From NCBI RefSeq assembly GCF_000244915.1, contig NZ_CM001442.1:1240001-1304000 (forward strand): DNA of 64,000 nucleotides. The letters are read 5' to 3'. The notes under the pieces are model-generated. The model ran no database searches. It had not been told where the DNA came from and saw nothing but the letters and a program-made list of their open reading frames with translations. This DNA is from Bradyrhizobium sp. WSM471. Its GTDB lineage: Bacteria > Pseudomonadota > Alphaproteobacteria > Rhizobiales > Xanthobacteraceae. Below, piece by piece: positions 1 to 9,894 of the stretch (position 1 is its first letter; every line of letters begins with the position of its first letter). The translations under genes were made by a program, and so were the position numbers.

Positions 1-91
1 CGCCCGCAACCTGAAATCGAACGGCAGTCATCTTTCTCCACCCGGAACGGATCGCCGCCGCATTGAACAAGATTGATGCGGGACGTCAACA

Positions 92-119
92 AAAAGCCCC
101 CGCGATCGTTCGCGGGGGC
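92..119 (-). terminator. Rho-independent terminator of the liv operon
   Basis: A perfect GC-rich stem (GCCCCCGCGA pairing with TCGCGGGGGC, short loop) lies about 35 bases beyond the stop codon of the substrate-binding protein gene. Read on the minus strand it is followed directly by TTTTT. Bases 1-91 hold no gene that I can support. Confidence 0.85.
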
Positions 120-151
120 CTCTCGATGTGTCGGACTATGGCGTCAGGGCG

Positions 152-1387
152 TCACTCGGTGGCGATGTCGCCGCTGATGATCTCGCCGAAGAGTTCCCAC
201 TTCTCGCCCTTGAAGCGCTGCATCTGAAGCTGCGCGATCGGGGCGAAGTCGGTGGGCCCGGTGTTGATCTTGACGCCGGGCAGCAGGGTGTCCGGTGCAA
301 AGTCCTTCAACGAGGCCGCCTGCTTCATGATGTTGGCCCGGGTCAGATCGTCGCCGCACGTCTCCAGGACTTTGGCCAGCGTCGACGCGGCGCCGTAGCC
401 ATAGACCATGCTGGTGTCGGACTTGTCGGCACCCGGCATGTACTTGTCGACGAACTCGTTCCACTTCTTCATGCCGGGGTCGTTGGCCCACTGCGGGTCC
501 GTGGAGTCCTTGGCATAGGCCGCCGACAGCACGCCCTGCGCAGCCTCGAAGCCGGCCGGCTTCATCACGCTACCGACCGAGATCGACACGTTGGTGAGGA
601 TCTGCAGCGGCTTCCAGCTCAGCTCGGCGGTCTTCTTGATGGTCTGGGCCGCGAACTTCGGCGTCGCGTAGATCAGCAGGACGTCGGGATTGGCCGCCTT
701 GATCTTGACGATGTGACCGTCGATCGAGGGCTCGGACACCTCGTAGCTTTCTTCCATGATGATCATGGACGCGCCCTTGGCGCCCAGGCCGTCCTTGGTG
801 CCCTTGAGGTAGTCTTTGCCGAAATCGTCGTTCTGATAGAGGATCGCGATCTTGGCGTCCGGCTTCTCCTTCAGCAGCCATTTCGCGTAGATCTGCGCTT
901 CGCTCTGGTAGGAGGGCTGCCAGCCCATGGTCCAGGGGAAGTTCTTCGGGTCGTTCCACTTGGTGGCGCCGGTGGCGACGAACAGCTGCGGGATCTTCTT
1001 GGCATTCAAATACTTCTGGATTGCGCTGTTCGAGGGCGTGCCGAGCGGGTTGAACACGACGATCACTTCGTCGCTCTCGACCAGCTTGCGGACCTGCTCC
1101 ACGGCCTTCGGCGGCGAATAGCCGTCGTCATAGGTGACGAAGTTGATCTTGCGGCCGTTGATGCCGCCCTTGTCGTTGATCATCTTGAAATAGGCTTCTT
1201 CGGTCTTGCCGATGATGCCATAGGCCGACGCCGGACCGCTGTACGGCATGATGTTGCCGATCTTGATCTCGGTGTCGGAGGCGCCGGTGTCATATTTCTT
1301 CTGGGCGAATGCGGCGCCCGAGGTGAGAGTGATGACCGCCGTTGCCGTTACCAGCGCAGCGGTTCGCAGTGTTCTTTCAAAAAGCAA
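152..1387 (-). CDS. ABC transporter substrate-binding protein, Leu/Ile/Val-type (periplasmic binding protein type 1)
   Basis: Periplasmic ligand-binding subunit of the Liv-type importer encoded just upstream. The 411-residue protein starts with a Sec-type signal (FERTLRTAALVTATAVITL, cleavage near AFA-QKK). It continues with the family opening IKIGNIMPYSGPASAYG, then the two-lobed type 1 fold. I chose the TTG at 1387 because an AAGGAG lies 8-9 bases before it; upstream codons in the same frame run into livM. It is the last gene of the transporter operon, 31 bases after livM, and is followed by a strong terminator. The family binds branched-chain amino acids, amides, urea or aromatic and dicarboxylic acids. 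The neighbouring pim operon and IclR gene make an organic acid more likely than leucine, but this is inference. The family call is secure. Confidence 0.92.
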   Translation of the reverse strand: MLFERTLRTAALVTATAVITLTSGAAFAQKKYDTGASDTEIKIGNIMPYSGPASAYGIIGKTEEAYFKMINDKGGINGRKINFVTYDDGYSPPKAVEQVRKLVESDEVIVVFNPLGTPSNSAIQKYLNAKKIPQLFVATGATKWNDPKNFPWTMGWQPSYQSEAQIYAKWLLKEKPDAKIAILYQNDDFGKDYLKGTKDGLGAKGASMIIMEESYEVSEPSIDGHIVKIKAANPDVLLIYATPKFAAQTIKKTAELSWKPLQILTNVSISVGSVMKPAGFEAAQGVLSAAYAKDSTDPQWANDPGMKKWNEFVDKYMPGADKSDTSMVYGYGAASTLAKVLETCGDDLTRANIMKQAASLKDFAPDTLLPGVKINTGPTDFAPIAQLQMQRFKGEKWELFGEIISGDIATE

Positions 1388-1418
1388 TTCGGGTCTCCTT
1401 GGCTTAATCAACGGGTTG

Positions 1419-2435
1419 TCAGTTGTTTCTGAGCCGGCCGACGAGTTGCTGGCCCATGATCGCGATCTGCCTCGCGCCGTGCGGCACGAGGTAGATGACG
1501 GCGAACAGGAGTACGCCGAACACGGCGCCGGAGAGGCCCTTGGAGATGCCCTCCGCCATGTTCGGCACGAAGATGATGAAGGCTGCGCCGACGAACGAGC
1601 CGGGCAGCCAGCCGACGCCACCGACGACCATGCCGAGGAACAGCGAGATCGCGAGCGTGATCGTGTAGCTGTCGGGCGCGACGAACTGCACGGCGATGGC
1701 GCCAAGCGAGCCGGCAACGCCGGTGATGCCGGCGGACACGCCGAAGGCCAGCGTCTTGTACAGTGCGACGTTGACGCCCATCGAGGAGGCCGCGATCTCG
1801 TTGTCGCGGATCGCCATGAAGGCGCGGCCCGACCGGGAGCGCAGCAGGTTCACCGAGAAGATGTAGATCGCGAGCACGACGGCAAGCGAGAAGTAGTAGA
1901 GCCACGTGTCCTGTGACATCGGCAACCCGAACGGCGCGTCGGGTTTGGTGACGACGAGGCCCTGCACGCCGCCCGTCCAGTGCTCGAGGAAGTTCAGCTT
2001 CAGCAGCTGCGGCATCGCGGTGGCAAGCGCAAAGGTCGCGAGCGCGAGATAGACGCCCGACAGCCGCAGCGCCGGCTTGCCGAACAGGTAGCCGAATCCG
2101 AAGCAGACCGCGGCGGAAATCGGAATTGTCAGCGCATAGTTGACGTTGAAGTATTCCATCAGCACCGCCGAGGTATAAGCGCCCACGGCGTAGAAGGCGC
2201 TCTGGCCGAGCGAGAACTGGCCGGAGCCGCCCGTCAGGATGTTCAAGGCCAGCACCGCGAGCCCGTAGATCAGGAGCATCGTCATCTGGAAGATGATGAA
2301 GTTCTTGACGAACATCGGCACGACCAACAGCACCGCCAGTACTAACAGGGAGGTGCCCGTGCCCAGCGTCATTGCCCGCTTCGGAACCGCCTCGACTGCC
2401 GTGGCTTCCGTGACGACGTCTTCTGCAGCGCTCAT
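1419..2435 (-). CDS. livM: Branched-chain-type ABC transporter permease, LivM family
   Basis: Inner-membrane permease of 338 residues that pairs with LivH to form the translocation channel. The LivM signature appears as NILTGGSGQFSLGQSAFYA near residue 65 and the LSGVYLALATFALA stretch near 128. About nine hydrophobic segments fill the protein. The conserved EAA-like loop lies near the C-terminus (AISLFLGMVVGGVGWLPGS). I place the start at ATG 2435, two bases from the livH stop at 2438. A TTG two codons further upstream (2441) would overlap that stop and is the alternative. It is translationally close-coupled to livH and followed after 31 bases by the binding protein gene. Confidence 0.93.
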   Translation of the reverse strand: MSAAEDVVTEATAVEAVPKRAMTLGTGTSLLVLAVLLVVPMFVKNFIIFQMTMLLIYGLAVLALNILTGGSGQFSLGQSAFYAVGAYTSAVLMEYFNVNYALTIPISAAVCFGFGYLFGKPALRLSGVYLALATFALATAMPQLLKLNFLEHWTGGVQGLVVTKPDAPFGLPMSQDTWLYYFSLAVVLAIYIFSVNLLRSRSGRAFMAIRDNEIAASSMGVNVALYKTLAFGVSAGITGVAGSLGAIAVQFVAPDSYTITLAISLFLGMVVGGVGWLPGSFVGAAFIIFVPNMAEGISKGLSGAVFGVLLFAVIYLVPHGARQIAIMGQQLVGRLRNN

Positions 2436-2437
2436 GA

Positions 2438-3316
2438 TCAAACTCGCTTGACGATTTGCCGGCCGAACAGGCCAGCGGGTTTGACGACCAGGACGGAAAT
2501 GATCAGCGCGAGCGCGATCGGAAGCTTCAACTCGTTGCCGACGCCAGGAATGTAGGTGCCGGCGAGGTTTTCGAAGACACCGACCAGGAAGCCGCCGACC
2601 ACGGCGCCGAACGGGCTGGTCAGTCCGCCGAGCACCGCCGCGGCAAAGCCGTAGATCAGCACGCCGCCCATCATGTTGGGCTCGAGGAACACGACCGGTG
2701 CGATCAGCATGCCGGCGATCGCACCGATCGCGGACGCCATGCCCCAGCCGAGCGCAATCATCCAGCTGGTGTTGATGCCGACCAGCCGCGCCGATTCAGG
2801 CACGGAGGCGGCCGCGCGCATGGCGAGGCCGATCTTGGTGTACTGGAAGAAGAAGTAGAGGCCGAGCAGCAGCAGCACGGTGACGCCGATCATGCCGGCC
2901 TGGTGGGTCGAGATCAGCTGGCTGCCGAGGAAGGGCGAGGAGCCGAACGGGGTCGGATACTGCTTGATGGTGAAGTCCCAGATCAGGCCGGCCGAGGAGT
3001 TGATGATCGCGAACAGCGCGATGAAACCGGCGACGTTGGTCAGCACCGGCGCCTTGGCGAGCGGCTTGAACAGGATGCGCTCGATCGCGATGCCGCCGAC
3101 AAAGGACAAGGCCAGCGTGATCACGAAGGCGGCCCAATAGGGGATGCCCCATTGCATCAGCTGCCAGGAGATGAAGGTCGAGAACATCGCCATCTCGCCC
3201 TGCGCGAAGTTGAGGTGGTCGATCGCCTGGTAGATCATGACCACGGCGAGCGCCATGCAGGCGTAGATCGCGCCCGTGGCGATGCCGGCCAGCACTTGGT
3301 TGGTGAACAGCTCCAT
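2438..3316 (-). CDS. livH: Branched-chain-type ABC transporter permease, LivH family
   Basis: Second inner-membrane permease, 292 residues, of the five-gene importer. The N-terminal pattern YQAIDHLNFAQGEMAMFSTF is typical of LivH. The later GLTSPFGAVVGGFLVGVFEN is the conserved cytoplasmic coupling loop that contacts the ATPases. Seven to eight hydrophobic helices are visible. The ATG at 3316 has an AGGAG eight bases upstream. It lies 12 bases after livF and 2 bases before livM, so all are probably on one mRNA. Substrate specificity cannot be read from the permease. Confidence 0.94.
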   Translation of the reverse strand: MELFTNQVLAGIATGAIYACMALAVVMIYQAIDHLNFAQGEMAMFSTFISWQLMQWGIPYWAAFVITLALSFVGGIAIERILFKPLAKAPVLTNVAGFIALFAIINSSAGLIWDFTIKQYPTPFGSSPFLGSQLISTHQAGMIGVTVLLLLGLYFFFQYTKIGLAMRAAASVPESARLVGINTSWMIALGWGMASAIGAIAGMLIAPVVFLEPNMMGGVLIYGFAAAVLGGLTSPFGAVVGGFLVGVFENLAGTYIPGVGNELKLPIALALIISVLVVKPAGLFGRQIVKRV

Positions 3317-3328
3317 CGTGCCGGCTCC

Positions 3329-4038
<710 letters not shown>

Positions 4039-4042
<4 letters not shown>

Positions 4043-4836
4043 TGGTCCTTGCTCCCGAGATAGGCCTTGATGACGTCGGGATCCGCCTGCACCTGGGCCG
4101 GCGTGCCTTCCGCGAGCTTCTTGCCGAAATTCAGCGCGACGACGTGGTCGGCGATCGACATCACGAGGCCCATGTGATGCTCGACCAGCAGCACGGTCAT
4201 ATGGCGTTCGTCGCGGATGCGGCGGATGAGGTCGCCGAGCACGTAGACTTCCTCGTGGTTGAGGCCGCCGGCGGGCTCGTCGAGCAGCAGGATCTTCGGA
4301 TCGGCAGCGAGAGCGCGCGCCAGCTCGACGCGCTTCTGCGTGCCGAACGGCAGGCCCGACACGACGGTGTGGGCGACGTCCTCGAGGTCGAGATAGGCGA
4401 GGATCTCATGCACCTTCTTGTTGACGTCGCTCTCGCTGCGGCGAACCCAGGCCAGCCGCAGCGAGTCGCTGATGATGTCGCTGGAGGTGCGGGCATGGGT
4501 GCCGACGCGGACATTGTCCATCACCGACAAATTCGGAAACAGCGCCACGTTCTGGAAGGTGCGGCCGATGCCGATCTCCGCGATCCGGTGCGGCGGGCGC
4601 GTCAGGATGCTGGCGCCCTCCATCAGGATGTCGCCGGACGACGGCTGGTAGAGCCGCGACAGGCAGTTGAAGAGCGTGGTCTTGCCGGCGCCGTTAGGGC
4701 CGATCAAGCCGAGGATCTGGCCCTTGTGCATGTCAAAGGACACGCCGTTGAGCGCAACGATGCCGCCGAACACGACGCTGACGTCGCGAACCGCGAGCAG
4801 GGGCGATGTCCCCTGCGCGAGCTGTGCCTGCGTCAT
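4039..4836 (-). CDS. livG: ABC transporter ATP-binding protein, LivG family
   Basis: Partner ATPase of LivF, 265 residues. Walker A is GPNGAGKTTL near residue 46. A LivG-type insertion follows (GIGRTFQNVALFPNLSVMDN), then a degenerate signature region GLPFGTQKRVELARALA, Walker B LLLDEPAGGLNHEE and the switch histidine in VEHHMGLVM. I start at ATG 4836, which gives the usual family length. The frame stays open to 4899, which would add 21 residues that do not resemble the family. The gene follows the iclR-type gene after 66 bases, so it may share that transcript or have its own promoter in the gap. Confidence 0.93.
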
Positions 4837-4902
4837 CTCGTCTCGCCCACTGTGTTCAGTGAGCGAAGGGGCGATGTGAACCGCTCCCGATGACGACAAA
4901 GG

Positions 4903-5769
4903 CTATCTGATCCCCTCGGCCACACGCGCAACTTTCCCTCCTGATTTCAGCTTTTTGCTGACGTCTTTTTTGGAATGCGGCATCAGACCTCCAAGTGCCG
5001 CTTCGATGTTCCTTACCATCGCAAGCAGACGCGGTCCAATGTCGGTGATCAAACGCTCTTCCGTGAAGCGGAATGCCGGCGCGCCGCAATTGAATGCGTA
5101 GGGACCGGTTCCGTCGTTGAGCCTGAGCGCGACGCCGGCAGCACCGATATCGTCGTGCCAGTCGCCGACCGAAATCGCAAATCCGTATTTAGCGACCGTC
5201 TCGCCAGAGCGTTCCAAACCGTCGCGCATCTTGGGCCAGCGGCTGCCGTAATGTTCGCGCAAGACACGAGACAGTTCCGCCCGATCGTTCTCCTCGAGCG
5301 CCCAGAAATAGGCACGGCCCATCGCGCTGGTTGCAATCGGCACGCGGGAGCCGACGTCAAGTTGAACGCCGACCGTCTCGCTGCCGCGGCTTTGCCCGAA
5401 ATAGATCATGCTGTGACGGTCGCGGCCGCCGACGGCAACGGCTCCGCCGGTCGCACGCATCATTTCCTCGCGGAACGGTTCGGACAAATGCCGAACGCCG
5501 AGATTGGATAACGCGGCGTAGCCGAGCGCCATCGCGGCCGGCGCAAGCTGATATTTCTCGAAGCGGGGAACCGGCGTCAGATAGCCGAGCTTCGTCAACG
5601 TATAGGTCAGCCGCGAAACGGTCGGTTTGGGCAAATTGGTACGGGCCGCGATTTCCTGATTGCCAAGAAGTCCGTCGCTGGGCTGGAATGCACGCAATAC
5701 GTCGAGTCCGCGGGAAAGCGCGACGACGAAATTCCGGTCGGTCGCTGTCTTCTTTCCTGTACGCTTCAT
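4903..5769 (-). CDS. IclR-family transcriptional regulator
   Basis: Probable regulator of the divergent pim operon and possibly of the liv genes downstream. The 288-residue protein has an N-terminal winged helix-turn-helix (residues ~20-75, with NQEIAARTNLPKPTVSRLTY as the recognition region). The C-terminal IclR effector domain follows (YFGQSRGSETVGVQLDVGSR, then GRAYFWAL in the ligand pocket region). I use ATG 5769 because it precedes the conserved DNA-binding domain by a normal distance. The frame runs upstream to 5871 but would then cover the operator. IclR proteins bind short palindromes and respond to aromatic or small organic acids. The best operator candidate is the palindrome at 5837-5855. 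The effector is unknown; a CoA ester or free dicarboxylate is a reasonable guess. Confidence 0.9.
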   Translation of the reverse strand: MKRTGKKTATDRNFVVALSRGLDVLRAFQPSDGLLGNQEIAARTNLPKPTVSRLTYTLTKLGYLTPVPRFEKYQLAPAAMALGYAALSNLGVRHLSEPFREEMMRATGGAVAVGGRDRHSMIYFGQSRGSETVGVQLDVGSRVPIATSAMGRAYFWALEENDRAELSRVLREHYGSRWPKMRDGLERSGETVAKYGFAISVGDWHDDIGAAGVALRLNDGTGPYAFNCGAPAFRFTEERLITDIGPRLLAMVRNIEAALGGLMPHSKKDVSKKLKSGGKVARVAEGIR

Positions 5770-5836
5770 CCCTGATCTGCTTCTTGCGCGGAGTCGTTGA
5801 CAAGCCACGTGCTTCAAAATAACCCTGCCGTCAAGA

Positions 5837-5855
5837 TGCGGAATTAAATTCCGCA
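5837..5855. promoter_or_regulatory. Putative IclR operator, perfect palindrome in the divergent gap
   Basis: TGCGGAAT-TAA-ATTCCGCA is a perfect 8-bp inverted repeat with a 3-bp spacer. It lies 42 bases before the pimF start and 67 bases before the iclR start. Several IclR-family sites share this size and the GGAAT/ATTCC core. The position allows control of both directions. Binding is inferred. Confidence 0.65.
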
Positions 5856-5897
5856 ATGCGAAATTGAACAAAAGTTACCCCACCAAGGAGGGACACC

Positions 5898-7994
5898 GTG
5901 AGCGAAGTGGTCAAGCTTGAGCGTCATGACGAAGTCGGGATCGTCACGGTCGACAGCCCTCCGGTCAACGCGCTGAGCGCCGCGGTTCGTGGCGGAATTC
6001 TGGAGTGCATCAAGGCCGCAGTCGCCGATCCCGCCATCAAGGGCATCGTGCTGACCTGTGCCGGCCGCACCTTCATCGCGGGCGCCGACATCACCGAATT
6101 CGGCAAGCCGCCGAAGCCGCCCGCCCTCAACGACGTGCTTTCCGAGATCGAGAACTCGCCGAAGCCGGTCGTGGCCGCGATCCACGGCACCGCGCTCGGC
6201 GGCGGTCTCGAGGTCGCGCTCGCCTGTCATTTCCGCGTCGCGGTGAAGGAAGCCAAGCTCGGCCTGCCCGAGGTGAAGCTCGGCCTGCTGCCGGGCGCCG
6301 GTGGCACCCAGCGTCTGCCACGCGCGGTCGGACCGGAGCTCGCGGTCAAGATGATCGTCGGCGGTGATCCGATCGGTGCGGCGGAAGCGCTCAAGAACGG
6401 TCTGATCGAGGAGATCGTCGAGGGCCCGGCCGCCGGAGGCGAAGCCTTCGTACGAAAGCTGCTGGCTGAAAAGCGTCCGCTGCGCCGCCTGCGTGACGAC
6501 GACTCCAAGATCGCAGCGGCCAGGGCTGACCGCTCGATCTTCACCAATGCGGTCGCCGCCATGACCAAGAAGTCGCGCGGCCTGGAAGCGCCGTTCGCGG
6601 CGGCCGACGCCGTCGGCTACGCCATCGACCTGCCGTTCGACGAAGGCCTCAAGAAGGAGCGCGAGGGCTTCCTGAAGCTCGTCGCCAGCGATCAGTCCAA
6701 GGCGCAGCGTTATGCCTTCTTCGCCGAGCGCGAGGCCAGCAAGATCGCCGGCGTTCCTGAAGGGACCAAGCCGCGGCCCGTGAACCGCGTCGCCATCCTC
6801 GGCGCCGGCACGATGGGCGGCGGCATCGCGATGTCCTTTGCCAATGCCGGCGTTCCCGTCACCCTGATCGAGACCGGCGAGGAGCAGCTCAAGCGCGGCA
6901 TGGGCATCATGCAGAAGAACTGGGAAGCGACCGCGGCGCGCGGCGGCATCCCGGCGGACGCGCCCGCCAAGCGCATGGCGCTGATCAACGGCGTCGTGGG
7001 CATCGAGAACGTCGGCGACGCCGACCTCGTCATCGAAGCCGTGTTCGAGACCATGGCGGTGAAGAAGGAAGTGTTCGGCAAGCTCGACCAATACGTCAAG
7101 CCGGGCGCCGTGCTCGCCTCCAACACCTCCTACCTGAACATCGACGAGATCGCGAAGTCGACCAAGCGTCCGCAGGACGTGCTCGGCATGCACTTCTTCT
7201 CGCCCGCCAACGTCATGAAATTGTGCGAGATCGTGCGCGCCGACAAGACCGCGCCGGATGCGCTGGTGACTGCTGTCAACATCGCCCGCAAGATCGCAAA
7301 GGTGCCGGCCGTGGTCGGTGTCTGCGACGGCTTTGTCGGCAACCGCATGCTGGCCCAGCGCGGCAAGCAGTCCGAAAAGCTGCTGTTCGAAGGTGCGCTG
7401 CCGCAGCAGGTCGACGCCGTCGTGACGAAATTCGGCATGCCGATGGGGCCGTTCGCGATGGGTGACCTCGCCGGGCTCGACATCGGCTGGCGCTCGCGCA
7501 AGGACCGCGGCATCAAGTCGGAGATTGCCGACGCGCTCTGCGAAGCCGGCCGCTTCGGCCAGAAGACCGGCAAGGGCTACTACAAATACGAGGCCGGCTC
7601 CCGTTCGGCGCTGCCCGATCCCGAAGTCGAGAAGCTGATCGACGAGACGCTGCTTCGTTTGGGCCGCAAGAAGCGCGTCGTCAGCGACGACGAGATCCTC
7701 GAGCGCATGATGTATCCGATGATCAACGAGGGCGCGAAGATCCTGGAGGAAGGTATCGCCGCGCGCCCGTCCGATATCGACGTGGTCTGGCTCTATGGCT
7801 ATGGCTGGCCGATCTACCGAGGCGGCCCGATGTTCTGGGCCGACACCGTCGGCCTCAAGCACATCGCCGATCGTCTCTCCTTCTATGCCAAGGAGACCAA
7901 CGATCCCAGCCTCGAGCCCGCGCCGCTGCTGAAGAAGCTCGCAGCCGAAGGCAAGACCTTCGCCTCGCTCGCGGCCGGCTCGAAAGCCGCGTGA
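5898..7994 (+). CDS. pimF: Enoyl-CoA hydratase / 3-hydroxyacyl-CoA dehydrogenase, PimF-type
   Basis: Bifunctional beta-oxidation enzyme (698 residues) hydrating trans-2-enoyl-CoA and oxidising the 3-hydroxyacyl-CoA with NAD. The crotonase half (1-~190) shows the oxyanion-hole segments [10 protein letters not shown] and [16 protein letters not shown], and the catalytic region [19 protein letters not shown]. The dehydrogenase half starts near 295 with the Rossmann motif [20 protein letters not shown]. It then has [19 protein letters not shown], which includes the catalytic His, and two C-terminal 3HCDH domains. The GTG start is fixed by AAGGAGG eight bases upstream. It is first in an operon whose order matches pimFABCDE of Rhodopseudomonas palustris, so pimeloyl-type dicarboxyl-CoA is the likely substrate. 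FadJ-like activity on plain fatty acyl-CoA is the alternative. Confidence 0.9.
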   Translation: MSEVVKLERHDEVGIVTVDSPPVNALSAAVRGGILECIKAAVADPAIKGIVLTCAGRTFIAGADITEFGKPPKPPALNDVLSEIENSPKPVVAAIHGTALGGGLEVALACHFRVAVKEAKLGLPEVKLGLLPGAGGTQRLPRAVGPELAVKMIVGGDPIGAAEALKNGLIEEIVEGPAAGGEAFVRKLLAEKRPLRRLRDDDSKIAAARADRSIFTNAVAAMTKKSRGLEAPFAAADAVGYAIDLPFDEGLKKEREGFLKLVASDQSKAQRYAFFAEREASKIAGVPEGTKPRPVNRVAILGAGTMGGGIAMSFANAGVPVTLIETGEEQLKRGMGIMQKNWEATAARGGIPADAPAKRMALINGVVGIENVGDADLVIEAVFETMAVKKEVFGKLDQYVKPGAVLASNTSYLNIDEIAKSTKRPQDVLGMHFFSPANVMKLCEIVRADKTAPDALVTAVNIARKIAKVPAVVGVCDGFVGNRMLAQRGKQSEKLLFEGALPQQVDAVVTKFGMPMGPFAMGDLAGLDIGWRSRKDRGIKSEIADALCEAGRFGQKTGKGYYKYEAGSRSALPDPEVEKLIDETLLRLGRKKRVVSDDEILERMMYPMINEGAKILEEGIAARPSDIDVVWLYGYGWPIYRGGPMFWADTVGLKHIADRLSFYAKETNDPSLEPAPLLKKLAAEGKTFASLAAGSKAA

Positions 7995-8046
7995 TTGGAT
8001 TGGGCTCGGTGATTGCGAACACCTTTGCCAGGGCAAGGCTCTCTCC

Positions 8047-8155
8047 GTTCCCTCCCCCCTTGTGGGGGAGGGTCAGGGAGGGGGGTAGCCCCGGGCGAGG
8101 TCAGAGTTCGTGGCACCCCCTTCCCCAACCCTTCCCCACAAGGGGGAAGGGAGCC
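8047..8155. repeat. Intergenic palindromic repeat (CCCTCCCC/GGGGAGGG family)
   Basis: Two G/C-run arms of about 37 bases face each other around a short middle section. The left arm contains CCCCTTGTGGGGGAGGG and the right arm CCCTTCCCCACAAGGGGG. The element fills the pimF-pimA gap and could fold into a long hairpin in the operon mRNA. A related copy lies at 14645-14715. Confidence 0.75.
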
Positions 8156-8199
8156 GGTCTGTCCGTACCCGCCTTACGTTTGCAGAGCATTGATCGTTA

Positions 8200-9894
8200 A
8201 TGACCCATCCCGGCGAACAGTTTTATCCCGAGGGCGTGCGCTGGGACGACACCATCGTCCAGGGCACGCTGCCTGACCTGCTGGCAAAAGCCGCCGCGGA
8301 GTACGGCCCGCGCACCGCACTGGAATTCCGGGATCGTCCGATCAGCTACACCGAACTCGCCGCGATGGCGGAGCGTGCGGCTGCCGCGTTCCTGCGCGCC
8401 GGCTACGGCAAGAATACGTCCATCGCCCTGTTCCTCGGCAATACGCCGGACCATCCCGTCAATTTCTTCGGCGCGCTGAAGGCCGGCGCCCGCGTCGCGC
8501 ATCTTTCACCGCTCGACGGCGAAATCGCGCTGACGCACAAGGTCTCCGATTCCGGTTCGCGCCTGCTCGTCACCTCCAACCTCGCGGCGCTGCTGCCGAC
8601 CGCGCTGAAATTCCTGGAGAAGGGCCTGATCGATCGCCTGGTCGTCTGCGAGGACGACAATTGGGGCAAGGTCGGCACGCCGCAGGCACCGATCCCCGAT
8701 GATCCCCGCATCGTCACTTTCAAGGCCTTCGTCGAGGGCGCCACCGCGCCAGCGCAGTGGCCGTCGGTGACGGCGGACGACGTCGCGCTGCTGCAATATA
8801 CCGGTGGCACCACCGGGTTGCCCAAGGGCGCGATGCTGACCCACGGCAATCTCACTTCGGCCGTGTCGATTTACGACGTCTGGGGCAAGCCGTCGCGCGC
8901 GACGCGCGGCGACGTCGTCGAGCGCGTGATCTGCGTGCTGCCGCTGTTCCACATCTATGCGCTCACGGTCGTGCTGCTGTCCTCACTCAGTCGCGGTTAT
9001 CTGATCTCGCTGCATCAGCGTTTCGATGTCGAAGCGGTGATGCGCGACATCGAAATCAAGCGCGCGACCTATTTCCCGGGCGTGCCGACCATGTGGATCG
9101 CGATCGCGGCCCTTCCCGATCTCGACAAGCGCGATTTCTCCTCGCTCGCGACGATCGGCTCCGGGGGCGCGCCGCTGCCGGTGGAGGTCGCAAATTTCTT
9201 CGAGCGCAAGGTTGGCAAGAAGCTCAAGAGCGGCTGGGGCATGACCGAGACCTGCTCGCCCGGCACCGGCCATCCGCCCACCGGTCCCGACAAGCCCGGC
9301 TCGATCGGCCTGATGCTGCCCGGCATCGAACTCGACGTCGTCGCGCTGGACGATCCGACACGCGTATTGCCGCCGGGCGAAGTCGGCGAAATCCGCATCA
9401 AGGGCCCGAACGTCACCAGGGGCTATTGGAACAAGCCCGAGGGATCCGCGGAGGCCTTCGTCGACGGCCGCTTCGTCACCGGCGACATCGGATATGTCGA
9501 CACCGACGGCTATTTCTTCCTGGTCGACCGCAAGAAGGACATGATTATCTCCGGCGGCTTCAACGTCTATCCGCAAATGATTGAGCAGGCGATCTACACC
9601 CTACCAGGCGTGCACGAGGTGATCGTGCTCGGCATTCCCGACTCGTATCGCGGCGAGGCCGCCAAAGCCTTCATCAAGCTGAAGCCGGACGCAAAGCCGT
9701 TCTCGCTCGACGAGCTGCGCGCGCAGCTCGCCGGCAAGCTCGGCAAGCACGAATTGCCGGCGGAGGTCGAATTCGTCGACGATCTGCCGCGCACGCCGGT
9801 AGGAAAGCTGTCGCGCCATGAGTTGCGCCAGCAGCAGAAACCATCACAATCCGCCCAACTTGCCACCCGACTTGCATCAGGAGATCGCTCTTGA
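8200..9894 (+). CDS. pimA: AMP-forming acyl-CoA ligase, PimA-type
   Basis: Activates a carboxylic acid to its CoA thioester with ATP through an acyl-adenylate. The 564-residue adenylating enzyme shows the P-loop [18 protein letters not shown] (near 197), then [13 protein letters not shown] and the ATP/ribose-binding [20 protein letters not shown]. The hinge follows as ISGGFNVYP, and the catalytic lysine lies near the C-terminus in [11 protein letters not shown]. Its second position in the operon matches pimA, whose known substrates are C7 and longer dicarboxylates and fatty acids. It has no N-terminal signal and is cytoplasmic. The stop at 9892-9894 overlaps the pimB start, so translation is probably coupled. 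The substrate is inferred from synteny. Confidence 0.9.
   Translation: MTHPGEQFYPEGVRWDDTIVQGTLPDLLAKAAAEYGPRTALEFRDRPISYTELAAMAERAAAAFLRAGYGKNTSIALFLGNTPDHPVNFFGALKAGARVAHLSPLDGEIALTHKVSDSGSRLLVTSNLAALLPTALKFLEKGLIDRLVVCEDDNWGKVGTPQAPIPDDPRIVTFKAFVEGATAPAQWPSVTADDVALLQYTGGTTGLPKGAMLTHGNLTSAVSIYDVWGKPSRATRGDVVERVICVLPLFHIYALTVVLLSSLSRGYLISLHQRFDVEAVMRDIEIKRATYFPGVPTMWIAIAALPDLDKRDFSSLATIGSGGAPLPVEVANFFERKVGKKLKSGWGMTETCSPGTGHPPTGPDKPGSIGLMLPGIELDVVALDDPTRVLPPGEVGEIRIKGPNVTRGYWNKPEGSAEAFVDGRFVTGDIGYVDTDGYFFLVDRKKDMIISGGFNVYPQMIEQAIYTLPGVHEVIVLGIPDSYRGEAAKAFIKLKPDAKPFSLDELRAQLAGKLGKHELPAEVEFVDDLPRTPVGKLSRHELRQQQKPSQSAQLATRLASGDRS

Noticed and set aside
5844..8036. A 730-codon minus-strand frame opposite pimF
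   Set aside because: It is the mirror of pimF codons, with typical shadow composition, and it would cover the divergent promoter and operator.
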